From contig CM065173.1 of assembly GCA_033026295.1 (NCBI GenBank), forward strand, positions 28,302,812-28,366,811: a DNA stretch of 64,000 bases, in the 5' to 3' direction. This document shows, in pieces, positions 37,301 to 49,657 of this stretch (within the stretch, counting starts at the first letter, position 1; each line of letters opens with the position of its first letter). The position numbers were made by a program, and so were the translations under genes. Under the pieces are notes generated by a model. That model was given only the letters and a program-made list of their open reading frames with translations. It ran no database searches and was not told where the DNA came from. The stretch is from Channa striata (taxonomy: Eukaryota > Chordata > Actinopteri > Anabantiformes > Channidae).

Positions 37301-40300
37301 AGAAATGAAAATAGCGCACACTGAAAACCGCTGCTCGCAGGCTTCAAGCTCCTACTGGCCAGGACAGCCAGAACCTGCAGGGGGGAACCCAGCAGCGCTC
37401 GTCATATTTTCAAAGAAGTATATTCCCCGTGCTTCCATCTGCTCGGATCAATGTCCCCAAAGTGTGCCAAGTATGCACAGCTGGACAGTTTGAATGTCAA
37501 TTCTCAATCTTTCACCCTCTTCTGACACTAACACTCCCTGTTTGTTTAATAGTTTACACACAACCATCGATGTAGAAATGATTTATTCGATATTTTAAAA
37601 ACATTTGCAGTTGGTTCCCATTGATTCAATGACTTGAAACTCACTTGAATGGCAGTTTTTAGATGTAAAATGTGAAGATAACAAATCAATAGCAAAAAGA
37701 TTTTTGCTCATTTTATTTGGTGCCAGCAACATGTCAAAAAAGTTTGATGAGATGATGCACATTTCTGATGCATCATCCTAATGACACTGAGGAGACCAGC
37801 TATTTTTCCCCCGTCTCCCCCGTCTCCCCCTCTCCTTCTCTGTTGTTGCCTTAGCACACTTTGTACTTTGTAAGGTAAGGTAATCTTTGTTGATCCCACG
37901 ACGGGGAAATTTAATTTAACTTTTCCCCTCGTGATATGGTTCACACTTTGAGTAACCCGTCTTTCAATCCAGAATATTTGGATGTTACATTCAAACAGAA
38001 AAACCTGAAAATAAAAAAAAAAATTAGTCGAAAACTATGGAGGCAAATAGACTTTTCATTACTGTTCATTTTCACAACCGTTTGGATTACTCAGACCAAA
38101 TGTTCAGTGATCCAGGTCAAACCAAAATAAATTGTAGAGAATGACTATAATTTTAAAATAAAATATAATAATATATATACCATATTATATTATATAAATA
38201 ATCTCACAATGCACAGAATGAGCCACAGATGTCCTATAACAAGAAAAAGATGAATGTGTGTGAATGTGTATAAATTTGCTCTTAGATATAGTCGAGTAAA
38301 AGTCAGTGTAGACGTAAATAAATGTACTTGTGTAGAGATTTTAGAAAACTTTACTTTTAAAGCGTTGAAGTTACTCTTGTCCTGTAGCACTGGAACGATT
38401 CTTCTGATTCTGTGCCGAAGAGATGAAAAACTATTGCGCGTCTATCGAATAAATGTGGTTCGACATGAATTCAGGTCATCACAGAATCTCAGTCTGCAAT
38501 TTAGTTTCAGCTGAGGAGTTAAATTTTTTATTTATTGTTTTATTATTTCTTTATTTATAAAGGTTAGTCTCATTTTCAAGCATGTTGTAAGCATTTTAAT
38601 ATCTTGATATATTGTCAGTAATGAGATTATATTGAAAAAAAAGGGGCCCCATTGTCTCGAATCCTTTTAAACGAGTGTCTCAGATGAACCAGTACCCAGT
38701 GCACGGCTCTGTCAGTCTGTCGACTGACTTATCCTCTAAACATTAGTTGTGTTTTCTGAAATTGCATCGTGTCTATATGAAATGTTTGCTTTTTTTTTCG
38801 GTTGTTGGGTCTGTGTTTAAGGGCTGTGACACAACCGGTAGCAGCTGATTGTCTGTCAGTCAATGCAGACAACAGCAGCAGCACTTCATCCCAAGTGCGT
38901 CAGGAATTCTGACTAACATCGATTTCTCACATCTTCTATATAAATTTTATCATATTTTCCCACTTGGGTATGTTGTGCATTTTTTGTAAAATTTCTAAAC
39001 AGTTGCTGCAGAGTTTTCGCTTCAAATTTTGCAGCTGAAATTCTGATGGGATTAAACCGTAAACAGTGCTGAGCACAGCTCTCAGTGAAAGTCCTGAATT
39101 TAGGGAAATTCCACGGGCCTCCAACAGCTTCTAAACAAGCTTCACTTGAAGTACGGCTGCTAGAACTCAGAGCTGAGAAATCTGCTGTTTGTCAGCCTTG
39201 AATTACTGGCGTCTCGTTTATCAAAGGAGAACATGCACGAGTTGTCAAAAAAAGCATCTGCATTTAACAGAGGCAGAGTGGAGTGAGGGCTGAAGGAATT
39301 TACACTTCAACAGACTCATCTCTACCCTGAGAAACAAAACTGAGCACGGCTACTCGGTCTTCAAAGTCTGGAACTTTGAGAAGACATGTTGCCCGGGGCA
39401 ACATGTTGACACTTCACAGATTGAGACCGAAGTATACACATGCTCAAGTAAAAGTTTGGAGAAAAAGTGGGACATTGCTTGGTCCAAGTGAGCACAGTCT
39501 TCCACACTGACAGCATTGTCTGGAAGCTGTTAAAGCTCGTTCACTTTTGCAGATTTCGCCTGTCACCCCGTCTCATTTAGTCCCGCTCCCAGACCCATTT
39601 CACAGGCTGAGTGTGACACCTGAAACACGCATGCTTCCAGGCGCTTTAATTTTTAATACAACTAACACAGAAGCAGCTTTTCAATAAAAACAATAGCCAC
39701 TGTCAAAGATGCATCTGCTGCTCCAGCCACATATGCACTTTCAAACTTTTCCAAAAACAAAGACTTGCGTGTCGACACTCACACACACACGATGTTCAGA
39801 GCAGTATTGTCAAAGTGGCATCGCTCACGCAATGTGAGCTTCAGTCAGTGAGTCAGCTGGCAAGAGGCAGACGGCGTGAAGGGCTCCCCACAGCGACCGA
39901 GGAAGAGGGACGCGACACAAGTGGACGAGACGCAGACAAAGGACTGGACAGATGGAGGGAAGGAAGAAGGGCTGTCACTGACACAGATGAACAAAACTGC
40001 TCGAGCTGGGGCGGCCTGCCACACTCAAACATTTTTAACTTTTGAAGCATGGGAACTGCGCAAAGTCAAAGCTGCTCAGGTCATGCATGTGTTTCAGCCT
40101 GTTGCTGGGAAATTAACCCAAACCGTGTGACTGACACACAGTTAAGGGCAGAGGCAAACTGCCACAAGGTTTTATTACTGAGTTTTTATTTTTAGAGATA
40201 ACGGAATAATATCCGGAGAGGCAGTTGTGAGCTGTGTGTCATACATTTCAGCAATGCTCTGCTATTACTACCTGCTCATGAAGATTTTAAAACAAAAGCT

Positions 40301-42645
40301 TGCAACTCCAGCTTTACCTTTGATCAGTGGATCTACTGCTTATCCAAATGATCTCATCTAAAAAAATACAGTGTGAGTGCACGTAAAACTGTGCTAATAA
40401 TCCCCCACTGACCAGAAAAACCATGTGCATATACTCGCAGTAAGTACAGCAGGCTGAGGTGGAAGCAGAAAAAAGCCGTGATGATTCTTCCCGCAAACAT
40501 CCTGTGTAACACAACAAGAAGCACACGTCATGGTTTTCATTAGCAGCAGCACCACGAGAAATTATCCTGTGATGTGTTTACGTTCACGTTTGTTCAGAGG
40601 ACTTTTAAAAATGTGTTAGACTTTATTTAAAATTGAAGTTTCACCAATCACATAGCTTTGCACATTCTATTGTGAAATAATGGTAGCCGTAAACTACAAA
40701 CAAAAGAGTTTTTTTATCAGCCTTAAGCTGAGTGATAGATGGAGAAAAAACTCTCTTCTTCTGTCTGTGAACCACCTCAGCCACCAGAAATGGACTGAGC
40801 TGAGGCCTTTCAAAGCCAGTCTGCACTGCACTAGAACTGTTGGGCATCTAGTTTGTCTGAACTGGATCAAATCTTTCTGGACTGGAAGGGCTGTTATGAT
40901 TGTTATTGACATTTGTGTTGTGTTCACTTGTTTGTTCACTGAACATCACGACATTTTTCACACAGGATTTAAAAGGCAGGAAACATAAACTATAAATAGG
41001 GGATTTAAATTAGCAAAGTGATGATTTTTATTAAAGTGTATGAATAAAATGTTTTTAACTTCTTTTAAAAATGTCCTTTACTTTAGTGATGGTGTAAAAA
41101 TGTTGATATGTGAAAGAAGCTACTGACGTATAAAAGGAAGTTACAGACACACATCTGCGATGGCAGTCCAGGTAGATTGTTTGAAATTCAATTTGAAACT
41201 TGAGCCAGGTATGTCGTCCAGTTAGAGCAGACTGATACTGAAGCAAACCTGAGTGAAAGTAATAGTCATGACTAGATTGAATTGAAACATAAAACAGAAT
41301 GGGCGACTGAAGGGTTTCATCTGTGATGTAGGCCACAGAAAGGCATTGTTATGTGCCGGCTACAATTTAAGCTTCTGCATCATTATTTGGAAGGTGGAAT
41401 GAGAAGGAGAAGAAAAGAGAAGAGGTGTGTGTGTTTTTGTGTGTGTGTGTGTGTGTGTGTTGGGGGGTGTCGCCGAGACGAAGAGATAGAGCAACACACA
41501 AATTGAAAGCTAATATCTGTGAAAATTACTTGACCTGAATTAATTACCACAGCATTAGTTTGTAAATTACTTCTGAGAAATGCACATCATTTACATTAAC
41601 AGTAAATCCAAACGTCAATGTTTTTCCGTAGGTTTCACCTGCTGAAATAAATCTGCCATTTCGTATTTGTATATACAGTGTGTATATCATTTCCATGCAA
41701 TATTAAACACATGGTCCTCAGAGTAAAAAACTGTGTTAATTCACCTTTCAGCCATCTGAATGGCTGTTATCACTTTTTTTATCATTAACATAATTAAGCA
41801 CGAGAAGAGGCAAATTGTCCCCTTTGAAGAAAGCTGCCCTCTGGAAGACACAGAAATGGATGGTTTGTCAGAAGACAGGCATTGTCTGCTTTTAAATGTT
41901 TAAATGTTTAAATGTCTCTGTTGTTCGTCTTCCACTAAACGTGACCAAAGGGTTTCGTTTGTGTTATGCTCTGCACATCCTATAAGTCCACAAAGGTCCG
42001 CGACACGACAAGAGTCTGCTGAGCCGACTGGGAGGTGACGTATCCCTCTGCTGACCGACAGGCTTTCTGACCTGTCACCTCTGTGCTTGAGAGTCAGCAA
42101 CTGAAGCAACTCAGCTGGAGTCGCGGCAAGTGTCTTAATAATTAAAATGGGGGTCTGAGGACCAGGTCTGAAACGGTACAGGTTCCTGAGTTACACAGAC
42201 TGGGGGGTGGCACTGCCTGCCGGCACAAAAACATCAAACGTGATAATATTTGCACTATCAACATTTCGAACATCAAATCAGTTACATCATGTATTAGTTA
42301 TGTCATCATCTAACCCTTGATGAACAATTACAGTGTCATTTACAGAAATGTTGTTATCTGTGTGTCTGTCAGGGACATACTGTAAGACTGTTCTCCTTTT
42401 ATTATAGTTATATGCAAATTGTCATCTCTATTACTTTTTTGATATCTGTGAGCATTATTCAGAGATTTTGTGTCTTTACTTAGTGATAAATGTTTTGCAT
42501 CCTAAGCGGTTTGCCAAAGCGAGACTCAGATCTGCTGATTGGTCAGAACTGTAACATCTTCTGCAGAAGGAATTACTCTGTGTATGAATGTCATCCATCC
42601 ATTTATTCCTTTCATTTGGTCACACACCAGACAGGTTATTTTTTT
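34311..42645. other. Intergenic, upstream of pcdh10
   Basis: No coding exon recognised. A short stretch near 37870-37920 ('gatcccacgacggggaaatt') resembles the tail of a common fish retroposon. A GT microsatellite lies at 41424-41461. The AT-rich stretch 41515-41830 has dense TAAT-type cores and looks like candidate regulatory DNA, unproven. Confidence 0.6.
41424..41461. repeat. (GT)n microsatellite
   Basis: GT run interrupted once by TTTT. Confidence 0.93.
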
Positions 42646-42800
42646 CAATTCATTTCAATTCAACTTTATTTATACAACGCCAATTTACAACAAGGTCATC
42701 TCAAGGCTCTTTGCATAATAAAGTCCAGACTATACAGACATTTAGAGAAAAGCCAACAAATTTCCCTCGAGCAGCTATAGGCAACAGTGGAGAGGACCAG
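42646..42800 (-). mobile_element. Retroposon 3' end with (AATTC)n-type tail, copy 1
   Basis: Nearly the same ~150 bp as 55191-55345. Read on the minus strand it ends 'ttggcgttgtataaataaagttgaatt' followed by degenerate TTGAA units, the pattern of a LINE/SINE 3' tail common in teleosts (L2-type). The similarity to the other copy stops after 'aacagtggagagga'. Precise family uncertain. Confidence 0.55.
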
Positions 42801-45250
42801 TAGCGGCACACTGGAAGACAGACATCTCCAAAGTTGGGGACACTTGAGGACATGGACAGAGAGAGGGAGACAGAGAGAGAGAATCACAGGTTAGACAAAA
42901 CTAATTTATCCTTAGCTGATGACTCTCTGCCCTGGTTTCTTGTCTCTACACACTGTCCACCGTCAAATAAAGCAATAACATCCCAGACCTCCCGCCCAAA
43001 GAAATCCCATTTTCAAAATGCTTTCCAGCATGTTGTTTTTAGTCAGCTGGTTTGGAAACATGAAATTTGAGTCTCTAGGCTTTCGCGCAGCCATTAAAAT
43101 ATGGAAGAATGATATAAAATGGTGGCTAGAACAGTGTAGTCCTGCATCTTTCAAAAGCTGTGCTTCTTGCTTTGTGTGTGACGCTCCCTGAATGCATGAG
43201 CGTTCGTCTCCCTCGGTGTTCCAGTTGTCCTCTGACACCATTGTAAGTGGCTTGACTTGCTCTAGTTCTTTTGGGGCAAGAGGAGACAGTGAAAATTGAC
43301 TCTTTTAATTGAGTTACCTTGCAGTTCTATTCCCTATTCCCAGCTGATCTGCCCCCCCCCCCCCTTTTTTTTGTCTTTCTCGCTGTATTTCATTATCATT
43401 TGGCTTATCAACAGATTTGGAGGTGAAACTATAACATTCTCTTATCTCTACATTTTCACTGTGACTTGATCTCCTAAACAAGCTTCTGACTGTACACCAT
43501 GTACTGCAGCTTGAAATTTCCCATCATATTTCAGGCTCCCTTAAAACCATCTCTAGATTTATGACTGTGACTGTGTTGCTGAAAGGGAGCGATGATGGAG
43601 AAAGTATTCATCTCTGTGTTCCCTGCAGCTTACAGTCAACCAACTACAGAGAAGGTCAAAACAACAGGAAAAGAAAAAAGGAAATGCATCTGTGCTCATG
43701 CACTTTAGAGGGTATCTTCATTCATTATCTAAATTAACAATATTTTCAAAAATCCCTGTACAGATACTAAAACCAACAAAGAAAATCTCTGTGTTGATGC
43801 ATTATTGTTATACGTTTGTGTTGTCCATGTCCCGGCCTGCTCCGGTAGAGTTGAGGTCTGACTTAGTTTGTTCCCTCCTCCTCCTGAGCAGTTGTTTCTC
43901 GGTGCATCCCTTGCTGTGAGGTATTCAGTTTACACAGTAAACGTCATTCACCTTCTCCACCGCCTCTGCCCGTGTGTGTGTTGTTTCTGCTGTTGGGTTG
44001 CTATTTGGCAAACCGTAACAAGAAGTTCTAAATCACCAGAATGTTGTTAATGTAAAACTACTATCACTCATTTGACCAGATGAGCACAAAGGGCCATCAG
44101 AAAATAAAGACATTTTTTTTTTTTATGTAAAAACATACAACCCTGTTTCAGTAGTAGTCTTAATAAAATATAAGACAAAATTTATGCACATTAGCTGTGT
44201 GCATTTATTATAGGGTCTTTGTCACAGATTTGGATGCTCTCCTGCTCCTTCTCATCATGTTTCAAAGTCTGCTTCTGCCTCAGGTGGCCGCTTAAAAAAT
44301 AAGTCATGTTAAAAACCTAAACACATCAATGTGAACCATTAGGAGCAGCAGTGGACTATCAGGCAGGTGCAGGGTGGTTGAATGTTTCATCCACACTAGG
44401 TGTGTTTGTGTGTCTGTGTGTGTATCTAGTTTCTCTGCTTGTGTGGATAATAATACAATAGATGTGAAACATCATAATCAACATGAGCTTAGCGTGCAGC
44501 CTGTCAGCTTTAATTTAAATTACAGATCACTAATTTAAGTGGCTCCCAAATATTAGGACAATAGCTGGTCAGTTGTTCCACACCATCACAGGGTAAGAAA
44601 CCATAAAACAAAGGCAGTTTGTAGTGGCGTATATGATCAGATGGAGGCTAGAAAGTGGAGAGAGAAAAGAAAATAGCAACGAAAGGCAGGTTGGTGGGAC
44701 CAGTAGCCGAAGACACACAGCTCCAAATGTCAAGTGTTGTTGCAAAGAATCTGAATACTCATGTGCATGTGATATTGCAATTAGTTTTCTTTTTAATAAG
44801 TTTACAGACGTTTCTAAAATTCTGTTTAGGCTTATTATGTTCTACTGAGTGTAGATAAATAAAAATAAATAATTTTAAAAAGTGTAAAAAATATATAGAA
44901 AATGATATGTGTTGGTCTCAGCACACAAGTAAATCGTCAGTCACGTTATTAAAAATTATTTTCTTTATTTCCTTTTTCTGTTTTAATTTATCACCCCCTG
45001 AAACACTAAGATGTACACAGATATCCAGATAATGTGACTATTTCCTATTGCAATGAAGAGTAAAAACGTGCAAAAGTATCGGAGGAATTCATAAGTGACC
45101 AGTGCTAATTATAAGAAAAAAGTTATTTCCCTTTATCTCTAAACTTTTGCTCCTGATGTAGAGCAATATCAGGGTGTAAAATGTATCTACATGTACATTT
45201 CTTCTATCTCCTTTTCCTTCAGCCTGGGATAAAGTGAACAGCCACATGAG
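42801..45250. other. Intergenic
   Basis: No gene recognised. Contains a short GA-rich run (about 42851-42881) and a poly-C tract running straight into poly-T near 43349-43372. Confidence 0.6.
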
Positions 45251-45291
45251 TGCTGCGCCCACCCCCACCCCCACCCCCACCCCCACCCCCA
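45251..45291. repeat. (ACCCCC)n hexamer repeat
   Basis: Five to six units of ACCCCC. On the minus strand this is (GGGGGT)n, which could form a G-quadruplex. Confidence 0.92.
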
Positions 45292-45404
45292 GTCTCCTAT
45301 CTTCATGTCATCATCAACATCATCATCATCTTCCTCCAACCCTAACCTAATTACCAACAAATTTAACACTTGTCTTAATTACCCCTATTCCCCCCTCTCA
45401 CCCC

Positions 45405-45500
45405 TTCTGATTTAATTACTGTAATCAATAATTAATTTAAATATCACTTTTCAAATTAATCATGGTTGCAGCTAATTAGCCATGCTAATTAACAGAATAT
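45405..45500. promoter_or_regulatory. Cluster of TAAT/ATTA homeodomain-type cores
   Basis: Within about 95 bp there are several TAATTA/TTAATTA or ATTA cores, including 'ctaattagc' and 'gctaattaac'. Such clusters occur in developmental enhancers, but AT-rich DNA also makes them by chance. Listed as a weak candidate only. Confidence 0.2.
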
Positions 45501-46008
45501 GTCTGTTTCCTGCCTGTGTTTGCCAAAGATCAAATTTATAAAGTGATTTAACTATTGTTTATATTCCTTATTATCAGTTCTCACCAAATCTGCCTGAAAC
45601 TTTCCTTGTCTCCTCCACCTTCATTTTGTTTGGAGCATCCGCCAGTTTTGTTGCTAAGCTACAAACCTGTCACTCACTGAAAACATTAGAACATTAAGAT
45701 GTAAAAACTACATGAAAGGAGGCTGTGAGCTGTTGACCATCTGAAATCCAATGTCAAAACTGAATAAGGACATAGTTTGCTTTTAAAACTAATGCAATTG
45801 GTCTCCTCAGTTCCCGGACCTAGTTTGGTTAAAAGATGAGATGATGGGAAACATCTCCCTGTCCTGACTTGATGATGTGTTGCTTGCAGAAGAGACTCAA
45901 ATTGATCAAATATATTTTGTAATACCAGTCATACTTCTCAGTTTCAATGTTTAAATTGCCAAATATATAGAGCTTAACAATGCAGCTTCTCATTCACCCG
46001 TTCACACC

Positions 46009-46106
46009 AACAAGGAACCTGGGGTTCAGTGTCTTCGGCGTGAGGAGGAACCAGGGTTTCGAACCGCCGAGCTTGTGGTCCGTGGACGGCTGCCTTGCCA
46101 ACATAG
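46009..46106 (-). mobile_element. tRNA-derived SINE fragment
   Basis: On the minus strand: 'ggcaaggcag(c)cgtccacggaccacaagctcggcggttcgaaaccc...' then '...acactgaacccc'. This includes an intact B-box-like GGTTCGAAACC and the SINE 'gacactgaacccc' block. It is the same family as 52799-52905 (+). The A-box end is degraded. Confidence 0.6.
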
Positions 46107-49100
46107 ATTTGAAAATGGGTTTTAAACAACCTGCCACTGACTGTAAAGTGTCCTAACTTGTATTGAAACGGGCTTTTTACTGAACCAGACCTGTTTATGA
46201 CGTCATAATAGAAAGCCGTACATGAGCGGATTTGTTTATTGTTCCTCTTAACGTTGAGCCTATAATACTCCTGCAAACACACACCAGTGTACACAGATAT
46301 TAGTGGCTGTGGATCCCTGTACATGGCTGGCTGAAGAAGCTCAGCCAAAAGCAGGCTGAATTTAATGAAATGGAGGACAATTATTGTGCATCCCATGGAG
46401 ACCAACGCTAATTTAATAAGTAATGCGTTTGTTCAGTGCGCCTACCCTCCAGCCTCATCAGTGTGAAGCTTTCTGAGGGACTAGCACCAGACTCCACTCC
46501 ACTCGTTTTTCCCCATCTCTCCCTCCATTCCTCCATTACGATAAGCTGTGGCTTAATTAATTTAATAGGGTCAGGAGTTATTACCACCTCCACTGCACAC
46601 ACTTTATTACCAGGAATCATCACCTCCATTATGAGTTTTTTCTTTTTAGTGCACATGTTTTTGAAGACTTTGCTCTTGGGCCTCCTCAGGTGCACAGAGA
46701 TGTGAGTCGCAGAGCAGTGGAGAAGAGGAGCTGATTTATGGTGTGGTTGGAGGCAAGTATAGGTCACTGGGAATACTATAGACATGATACCGTGCAGTAT
46801 ATTAGACTGCATTATCGGCTTTTAATTTCAGAATATTGATGTAAATTATAATATTAGATTTGGACAGCAATATTGGATTCAATACACTATGGACAATGCG
46901 TTTTCACGTACTGGCAACTGTGACACGTCAGGCAATGTGACCCATCCTGAATACTGAAAAAATAGATATGTACATGTGGCCGATGACTCCTCAGATTTCT
47001 GCTTTAACACAGATGTATTTTAAAAGCAGGGCTATCAGATTTTACATTTATAGTGACAGACCTGGTGAGACAAAAAAACGACCCGATATCACAGTACAGA
47101 CTGTCTTTTGCCAAAAAATGTTATTTAACAAATATGAGGTGGAAAGCAAATTATTGACACTTCTGCAGACACTTTGTGAGTTTTATTTGCGAGACTTTGG
47201 GTGGTTTTATTTTACATACAAGAAGGCACTGTTCCATTTTACGATCTCTCCTTTCGTTGAACCACTCCAGTCTGCTGTCTTTTGTGATGCAAGTATGCTT
47301 CTAAAAAGGCAGACGAAACCCAGTTAAACATACATGGCAGAGAAATCAGCCTTCTCCAGGGAAACTGCATCAGAAAATTAGGTTTCTCTAATTTAACTCG
47401 ATTATTCAAACCAGGTTTCTCGTTTAAAAGACTACTCAGGAAAAGCCGACTGCAACCTGGTTAAATGTGGTTATTCATAAAGTGAAATATTAGCATACAA
47501 GCATGCAATACTCTCCCCCAAAAGTTTGAAATCAGCTGAGAAAAAAGGGGATCACCTGATTGCATGTTGAGGTCTGGACTCTGGGCCAGTCCAAAGGATT
47601 TTCATTCAGTATTAAATTTTATTAGACGTCCTGCTGCATCTCTGACATCCACTGAGCTGAGGTGAGCAGCCGCAGCACAAAACAGTTTCCCAGTAACAAG
47701 GTGTTCACCTGTGTCCCTCCATGGACATCGTTCTCCATCTAACTGTAATTTGCATGTGGTAAACTCACGAGTAGAGATGCTAAGGTCGTTCATCAGTCTC
47801 AGATCATTGGAATAATTTGTCAAACCAGTGTTATCCCACTCCTGACACCCTAACCAGCAGCTTCACCCATCTACTAATTCCAAAGATATCATACATGGAA
47901 GCTTTTGGCTTATTTTTCTATTTACATTCAGCGTGCATGTAAAAAAGCAAAGCAGAAAGTAGTCCTTGACTCTCCAAATGATTGAAGGTAATTGTTGCAA
48001 AGTCCAAAATTTAAAAGTCTTTTATAGCTGGCCAGTGAAATAAATGAATGACGTTAGACAAGCTTTTGGTTGTAGGTTTACCTAGCAGAAAAGGTAAGTA
48101 GATCAGAGTCAAACGAGTGCAGCGGCAGCTTCAACACGCTCACTCTGACCCAGCCACCTCCCTCTGAGCCCACGCTTTTCAGAAGTGGACTGTCGCAAAA
48201 CCGCCACAAAGCTGCACCGTCGCAACCCTAAAAGAAGCCTTACACACAAAACAGCTGACCAGCTGGGTTCGAGTTCCACAGAACAAACCAACTATATGTG
48301 GCATTCTTTGCCACTGTGCTGTGTGTGTTATCATGTATCTGCTCAATGTACTTTCAATCATTCATTTTCAGTGTTCTGGATTTGGCACACAGCTTTGTTT
48401 CACTGGCATCAGAATAATCCAATAATCTAAGCATCTGTGAGAAATAAACATTTTGGAGATGCTGCATTTGTACATTTGTGTGTAGTCACTGAATGTCCAG
48501 ATCCTCAGCTGCTGTCCAGATAACTAGCTTGCAGCTCTTCAGCCCAGGCATCAGTAAGCAGAGAAATAAACTAAATGGGTTACAGGTTGTTTCAAATGAA
48601 GTTAAATAATGATACTGCCCATTATTAAAATGGATTTAAATGTTAGTTAGGTTTCGTATTTTCCATACATTATCAGCCCTCTCCTATCCACAGTGTGTCA
48701 CTCAGCCTCCAAGTGCTCAGTGGTTTTGTCTTCATTCTCTGTACGTCATCGCTGCATTACCAGCAATGAGCAATAACTGTGTCTGCTGTTTGGTGATGAG
48801 CAGACAGTTTTATTTGATGGAGCCGAAAACAACGCAGTGAGCATAGCAAGTGGCCAATAACAAATTGACAAACTGAAAATCGAATTCTGTTAATAAAAGA
48901 GCTTCAGATTCAGGTGGTAACTGTCTCCTTATTTTATTCTGTGTCCCGATTTCCCTTTTCTCTGACATTGTGAGTTGATGCATTTAATACAAATATGGAT
49001 GACTATATAACAGGCAGCCATTTAGTGATGCACCATCCTTAATTGATTACGGAATTAAATAACACCAGACTGGAAATATAGATGTGAATTAGGATAATTC

Positions 49101-49640
49101 GCTCCATTGGTTGTATGGCTTCATACCCCTTTATTCAGCTCTCTACTGTAGATATACTGAATCCCAGCTGTAAGCAGGTAAACAGGTAATATAGGATGAA
49201 AGTGAGATATGTGTCTCTCTCGTCCCATCCTCCTTACTGTACCTTCTTAATCCACTTAGCATTCAACTGGCTGCTGCAGGTCGACATCAATATGCAGAGA
49301 GAAAATGCAAAGCAGATCGAAAACAACAGCTGCCAGCGGATGTATGCTGCACACACAAAGGTTTCAATTAAACAGTCAACAACATTCATCTGAACGGTTT
49401 GAAACAGGCGGAAGTGTCTGATCGATACAGGAGATAATTGATTCTCTTCTCTGAAAGTGAGACCAAAAGTGTGCGATTGTCTACAAACTGCAGCAGCTTC
49501 CCAACAAGGTATGTAATGAGGTATGGAAACCTGATTTCATCCTTTATTTACAGAGGCTAATATTCTTTGTTAGATGTCCATCTTCTCTAAAACTTCTCAG
49601 TACTAGGTGGAGATACTTTAATCTTCACCAGCTTCTGTAG
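46107..49640. other. Intergenic
   Basis: No exon with family resemblance and no clear transposon. The 46420-46700 interval has TTAATTAATTTAAT-rich sequence that could be non-coding conserved DNA. Unproven. Confidence 0.55.
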
Positions 49641-49657
49641 TCTGCATTCACTTACTT
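49641..49657. repeat. Target-site duplication of the RTE LINE, left copy
   Basis: TCTGCATTCACTTACTT, identical to 52753-52769. The two 17-bp copies bracket the LINE exactly. Confidence 0.9.
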
